A stretch of 64,000 bases of DNA from Vitrella brassicaformis (lineage: Eukaryota; Sar; Vitrellaceae), in contig CDMY01000040.1 in the NCBI GenBank assembly GCA_001179505.1, positions 127,243-191,242 on the forward strand, in the 5' to 3' direction. The notes beneath the pieces are model-generated. The model made no database searches, was not told where the DNA came from, and saw nothing but the letters and a program-made list of their open reading frames with translations. Both the position numbers and the translations under genes were made by a program. Position 1 is the first letter of the stretch. The number at the start of each line of letters is the position of its first letter. Positions 58,769 to 64,000 of this stretch are shown piece after piece.

Positions 58769-61211
58769 GCATTGGTATGCTGCGGCGAGTCTTTTCTTTC
58801 ATGTCTCACCGATTCCTCCTCGTCACTAAGGCTGGTGGCCAGCTCGAGAAATGATTCATTTCCAGCAGCGAGCGGCCCAGGTAGCATGAACTCCTCCTCA
58901 GGTTCTTCTTTCTCATGCTCTCTGACATACAACACAACACAACACAGCACAGCACAGCAGAGTACGACATTGCCTCCCTTCGTAGTCAGTCCACTGACAG
59001 TGGTGACGCTCGGGCAGCCCTCCCAGCTTCAGCCTTTTTCGCAGCTTCCTTTGCCGTCTTCTTCTGTTTCTTCTGTTTCTTGGCCGCTGCTTAAACCGCT
59101 GCTTCAGCCGCTCTTTTCTCCTGCTTCTCCTGCTTCTCCTTCTCTTTCTGCAACTTTGCCTCTAGGTCTGCCTGCTCCTTTGCCTCAATCTTCGCGACCG
59201 CCTTGTCGTAGTCAATGGTCTCTTTGACCTTGGCCAGGTACTCCTGAGGCCACGCATCGCACGTGGCAAGAAAGGCAGACGGCGGATCGTCACATACAAA
59301 GAAGTGTTCGGTGTTAGTCGAAGCCTTCCATTGGCAGCTCGTACGGGTGCGTCGCGTTTTCCTTCTCCTGGTGTCGTGCATCACGCGTAGAGGGCTGCTG
59401 ATCGTCGTATTCATTGAAGTCGCCCTGCAGAGGGTGACACACAGATGTGTTGAAGAGCAGACAAGGCATGGTGGCGCTGCTTCCATTTCGTGGGCAAGTG
59501 AGGTACCATGATGATGATCTCATGGTCTCCCGGGACAGATGTCGCTGGATGACAGACACAGAGACACAAGTATCCCGATGTCGACAGGTGTTGCATGTTG
59601 CTGCAGCTATGTGTGCTACTGACTCGATGAGCTGATCGAGCAGGACGGCTTCGACCTCTCGATACATACACGCGGACTGGCCTGCAAACGTAGACACACA
59701 GACACACATATCCAAAGGTCCGTTCGCCTTCCCTCTTGAGTTCAGCTGCTGTGTGTGCATACTTGTGGGGATGCTCTTAAGGTGGACGGTGAGTATGGTG
59801 AACGGGATGCCCTTGACGTTGGCGTCCATGCGGGCGACTTTGTTGAGTCCGATGCCTTCCGGCTCTTCTTTGTAGTTGAATTCCCTGCCGAATTCGACGC
59901 CGCTGAACTGGCAGGGACAATTGGCAGATCGATCCACCTTCGGTGCCCTCCGCCTCGACCAATCTCTGGCTAGTGGGCCTTGTCATGTCCCACCTTTTGG
60001 CACAGGGGGTTGACTGTCGCAAAGGTCAGCGGAGCGACACTCATGCATATGGCAAAGGGGCGCATGCGTGACTTATGTGTGTACGTGGTTGTGATGGGTT
60101 CGACTGGATTAATTCTGCTGAGAAAGCCCACTTGCTGGTAGACGTGGAAGTCGTTCCCGGTGATGTGATAGGGACCTTTAGTTAAAGTCATGCACGGCAA
60201 TGCCGAACACATGCCCAGGACAATGCAGAAGGGACAAACACGTGCAGCATGGGTAGCCATACGTATACGCGTTTGAGCGATTGTTGCATTTGTATGGAGA
60301 CACGGCCATGTGTACACCTGCATACCGAAGCCCTTGCGATCGAGGCCCGACAGATCCAACAAGTCTCTAAAGACGTGGCAGCCGTCGATCTGCATGACAT
60401 ACGCACAAACACATCCACACGAAACAGCGCGCGAAGCGCATTACATACGCAAGGCCTCACCTCTGACAGCGAGATGACATCCAGGCCGTCTCCGTGCTCC
60501 TTGGTGATGTTCGTGTTAAAGTAGCTGAGCCAGCTCGCCACGTCGTTGATCCGGTTCCACTGTCATTGCCGCAGTACAACAAAGCACTGTACTTGGCATT
60601 TGCAGCTGATTGATGCATGCTTACCTGATTGATGCATGTCACGCCCTGGTTTTCGGATGTGCCCTTGCTGACGTCCTTGGCGAACTTCTGCACTTGGGAG
60701 GCGTACTGTATCACTTCCACGCGTCCGGCTTTTGCGCATTCCCGCCGCGCGACTGTTGGTGCTTCGTCTTCGGTCTTTTCCCGTCAGCTGGGTGCTCGAA
60801 TTCGGGTGTCTCGATGCAGTCAGCGATGTTTTGCCAGAAGACTGGGCACTGATATACCTCGTTTTTCAGCTGCTCGTCCTCAACCTGCCTGCTGGCGCGA
60901 AGGGACGCGGGCGAGAACATCCACTCGACATTCTGCGCCGGGAACACATGCTAGGGAACACATGCACAGTCAGGAGTGTCGCACATTCTGCACCACTCGA
61001 ACCCAGTGCAAAATTCGGAGTTTGTCATCGGGTTTCTCGTATTCCGAGGGCCGCTCTTGTTGTTCTCGGGGCATTCCTGCTTGGGCGGTTTGGGCAGCTC
61101 CGGCCTCTCTTCGAGGGCGCAGGAGTGCTCAATTGTTTCGGCGGACGAAAGGCAGACCAGAAAGGCCGAGGCAGCCGCGAGAAGAAAAACAGGGGCGCTT
61201 GACATCATCAT
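58022..61211 (-). CDS. Secreted endonuclease/exonuclease/phosphatase-family (EEP) enzyme with apparent lesions
   Basis: Starts at the first of three tandem ATGs (61211) with a signal peptide (MMMSSAPVFLLAAASAFLVC) and a Cys-rich segment (CTGFEWCRMCDTPDCAC). The EEP fold follows over about 14 exons: NQGVTCINQ|WNRINDVASWLSYF, GDGLDVISLSE|IDGCHVF (metal Glu), GPYHITGNDFHVYQQVGF, GIPFTILTVHLKS (catalytic His), EIIIM|GDFNEYDD (Asp and Asn of GDFN), a Lys/Ala/Glu-rich insertion, KRSLLDHILVS, and NPSDHFPLYIEFDL (SDH motif), ending NNQAGAK at 58022. Relatives include DNase I, sphingomyelinases and inositol phosphatases; the substrate is not assignable. Three breaks interrupt the frame: about 60720 (W|VIQY, one base missing), about 59318, and TAA at 59091-59093. 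It is either decaying or affected by sequence errors. Confidence 0.65.
58705..58768. repeat. (AC)n-(AG)n compound microsatellite in an intron
   Basis: About 28 bp of CA repeats, a short break with more CA, then about 18 bp of GA repeats, within an intron of the EEP gene. Confidence 0.85.
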
Positions 61212-61424
61212 GGGTTCCGTCACTCCGTCATCGAGGTTGAGACGGGCCCCCAAACCCGGATCGCCGGTCCTTCAAGTTCCCCCCCGTCTCCGGACCGGCT
61301 TTGCATGCATTTCGCGAAGCGCGAAGCGTAGCCCATACAATATTAAAGCGGAGCGGCTCAGCGGAGTCCCGGCATCGTTCCCCAACTCTCGAACTTCTCC
61401 CCACACCCCTTTCCGGCTTGTGCG
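61212..61424. promoter_or_regulatory. Divergent promoter region between two secreted-protein genes
   Basis: Only 213 bp separate the minus-strand EEP start (61211) and the plus-strand start at 61425. Both encode proteins with signal peptides, so the spacer must hold both promoters. It contains TTCGCGAAGCGCGAAGCG (about 61310-61328), a GCGAAGC repeat/inverted motif that may be a binding site. Confidence 0.4.
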
Positions 61425-64000
61425 ATGAATTCCTCACGGATTGTCGTCACCTTGCTTCTCATAGCGCTGGGATCTGTGACGGCCAACAAGGGTCTGCGAG
61501 GGCTCCAAGGGGGAGTGGTGTGTGGTGATGCGGCGGCCGAATGCGATTATGACGACAGTGGCGAATTGGTGTGCGAGGAATGCGACGACGGTCGGGTTCT
61601 TTTGCCATGCATCGATGAGTCCCATTGAGTCCCGTCATCCGTCACTCACTCATTCATTCATTCGGATGTGGTGCGTGTGTGTCCTGGTGTTCTGCAGGAA
61701 ACAAACAAACTGGCGACGGATGCAGCCCTGAATGTACTTACGTATCTGCATTATCATATGTGTGAAGACATATACCTATCATCTACCTGCACGCAGGCAC
61801 AATCGAGCCCAATCATCGTTGCTTCGTCCAGAGAGATCCGTCGCATTGCTGGAGCGTGTCGTGTCCTTGTGAGAGCGTCATGCATATCAAGACCGAACAA
61901 GAGGTCGCATTTGGGGAATTAGAGTCCTATCTCACACACACACACACACACACAGACAGACAGAGACACCATTCACCAAAGTATGTGTTTGGGATGTGTT
62001 TGTGTGCATGTATCCATGAAGCTGGAGCTCTATTACACCGGCTCGCCCGTTGACAACAAGACACGGACAGCCGCGGATCCCAGTGACTGCGCAGCACAAT
62101 GCCTGGCCATCGAGGCGTGCAGAGTGTTTGCGTGGGCCGAGGAACCAGATGAGTTGGTGGAGCCGAAGTGCCATCTATTCAAGGACATGCAAATGTTAAA
62201 AGACTGGACGGGCTACACCTCAGGCACCAAGCTGTGCGCTCCAGGGCCATGTGGTACGTACACAGAGGTTTCTTGGTCAAGTAGATGTGTTTCTACGTAT
62301 GCGTATGCGTGCATACTTTTGTGTGGTGTGGGCATGGTCTGTGTGTTTCTTCAGCCACCACCACCCCTCCGACCACCTCTACAAGCACGTCCACATCCAC
62401 AGGTAAGTGCGTACGGATATCACACGTACGGACTGTCCCCTGTCTGTCTGTCTATCTGTCTGTGTTGCGCTGTCTCTCTACACTTGCCCTTACTGTGACC
62501 ACAGCTGCGCCCACCACCACGACCAAGCCGACTACAAAGACCCCGACGACCACGACGGCCAAGCCCACTGCTCCACCTGCTCAGCCGCCGGCTGAATGTG
62601 CCAAGCCGGAGGGACCCGTGCTCGAGTGGCTCTTTGAAGGCGATGGCGACCAGATCCTCGACACGTCGGGCGCAGGCCATCATGCGCCTATCCATGAGGG
62701 CACTCGCATCTTCGACACTGAGAGAGGCGGCCAAGTGCTGGCGTTGTCGCAGCCCCACAGCTCCATCATTGTGTCCCTCTCGCAAGCGCCGAAAGCTGGC
62801 GGGCCCTTCACAGTCTCATTTTGGCTGTACCCGACCCACTTCGCATACACGTGAAACAATGTAATCACCAAATCCGACTCAGTCTCCACCGACCAGCTAA
62901 AGCTTCTGTGTGGCCTTGTGTCACTTATGCAGTACGTCGGTCCGGGGTGGGGCGTCTTTTTCTTCCGATCGAAGTCTAACGGCGTGATCAACATCGGCAC
63001 GACGAATGGACAGCGTTTCACTAAAAAGGAATATGCGCCCGGCCTCGTCGAAGCCGACAAGTGGACGATGGTGACATTCTCGCAAGACGCCGAGGAGCTG
63101 TGTCGCCTCTACTTTGACGCGGAGCTTATGGGATCGAAGGATATGAATGCGACGGGCGAGTGGACTACCCCTACCCGCTTCAAGCTCAAGAGAGTGGGCG
63201 GTCGCATCGATGACGTGATGCTGGTCGATCGGCAGCTCAGTGGTGAGGCGGTCATGCAACTGTACCAAGGCTGCCGTATGCCAGCTACCACACCAATACC
63301 CAGCACAACAACAACGACTCGTAAGCCTGCGACCAGCTCGACCACGAGCACCAGCACAGGTCAGAGACACCATCAATCCACTGGTCCATCGACGGAAACC
63401 ATGTGACAACATGTATAATGCCGTTGTTTGTTCATGGATGTACTCGCTCCTACAACCACAGCTGCGCCCACCACCATGCAACTCACAACCACAGGTGAGT
63501 CGCAACGAGCGAGCAAAGACATGGTTCTGCACCGCATTCTTGAATAAGTGAGCAGTTTCATCAGTTGGTGGCCTTTATTTGTTTCCTCTCATCTGTCCAT
63601 GCAGCTCCTCCTACGACCACAACAACGGCCACAACAAGCACCATCACCACAGGTACGTCAGGTTCCTCTCAGGTAGAAACCATTTTTCTGCGCGCGTTGT
63701 GTATATATATGTACATTTTTATCTGACTGCCCGTCCAACTACAGCAGCGCCGACCACTACACAGCCAACAACCACAGGTGAGAGAGTCAGGCAGGCTAAA
63801 GGCAGCAGTCAGCCACTTGTGGGGAATCTTGTTTTTCTTCCGTGCGTCGCGTCTGCTTTTCTGTCAGTCGTTCCGTCCACCACGACCACCCTCAAGCCGA
63901 CCACCAAGCCGACCACTCCTCCCACCGAGCCCCTCGATGATTGCGTGCGGCCACCAGGTGCAATCCTTGTGTGGCTCTTCGAAGGAGAAGGAGACGAGAT
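61425..64000 (+). CDS. Secreted modular protein: Cys repeat (DUF4215-like), PAN-like, LamG domains and Thr-rich linkers (3' end outside window)
   Basis: Signal peptide MNSSRIVVTLLLIALGSVTA. The first domain, spliced over three exons (donors near 61585 and 61733), gives CEECDDG|NKQTGDGCSPE|CTIEPNHRC, the CDDGN..GDGCS..C pattern of DUF4215/myxococcal disulfide repeats. A PAN/Apple-like exon follows (DCAAQCLAIEACRVFAWAEE ... KCHLFKDMQ ... GTKLC). Thr-rich linker exons lead to a concanavalin/LamG-type domain (PVLEWLFEGDGDQILDTSGA ... FTVSFWLYPTHFAYT, then NNVITKSDS, WGVFFFRSKSNGVIN, GRIDDVMLVDRQLS). At least five short Thr-rich exons come next, and a second LamG start (ILVWLFEGEGDE) at the window edge. 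An in-frame TGA at 62852-62854 interrupts the first LamG domain, where Trp would be natural. Probable cell-surface or extracellular-matrix glycoprotein. Confidence 0.65.

Noticed and set aside
1-64000. tRNA, rRNA or other structured RNA genes
   Set aside because: No cloverleaf-like A/B box pairs or rRNA signatures were noticed by eye; a covariance-model scan would be needed to exclude them.

Overview
The window is nuclear DNA of a compact, intron-rich protist, most likely a photosynthetic alveolate of the chromerid type (Vitrella-like). The grounds are: genes cut into many small exons by short GT-AG introns rich in TGTGTCTG/CAG runs and ending in TGCAG; fairly GC-rich coding sequence; genes packed on both strands; and gene content mixing ciliary proteins (FAM161-like), a TmcB-type giant membrane protein and secreted LamG/Thr-rich modular proteins. 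The organism call is inference; no rRNA or plastid marker is present. Exon chains were spliced by eye from reading frame, intron phase and splice dinucleotides, so exact ends are approximate.

Layout. 1-8.7 kb: a 3' exon at the left edge, a relic of cytosolic histidyl-tRNA synthetase, and a secreted calcineurin-like metallophosphoesterase (minus) bracketed by two nearly identical ~550-600 bp direct repeats. 8.8-16.1 kb: a DEK-C-like nuclear protein gene (plus, broken by a 300-N gap) convergent with a large minus-strand gene of unknown function. 16.2-22.6 kb: a PP2C phosphatase with an antisense gene inside its last intron, then a PIAS/Siz SUMO E3 ligase with an SP-RING finger. 23.2-32.5 kb: one very large multi-pass membrane protein gene (TmcB-like, about 35 exons). 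33.6-40.1 kb: a small secreted Thr-rich protein; a short-chain dehydrogenase (minus); a Crinkler/RHS-like P-loop NTPase plus restriction-nuclease-like protein lying between two copies of a 254-bp duplicated piece of the SDR 5' end; and a chimeric ORF built on the second copy. 40.3-46.9 kb: a FAM161-like centriole/cilium gene. 48.3-51.0 kb: an odd Ala/Gly/Ser/Val-rich ORF with tandem repeats and frame switching. 53.2-56.7 kb: a divergent pair, an acidic/basic probable nuclear protein and a multi-pass membrane protein. 57-64 kb: a nested palindrome, a secreted endonuclease/exonuclease/phosphatase-family gene with three apparent lesions, and a secreted modular protein (Cys repeat, PAN-like, LamG, Thr-rich linkers) running off the right edge.

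Two features stand out. Recent segmental duplications sit around single genes (3.6 kb and 4.8 kb spacing). Several otherwise well-conserved genes (PP2C, the EEP phosphatase, the LamG protein, the HisRS relic) carry single-base frame breaks or in-frame stops, which are either real decay or assembly indels.
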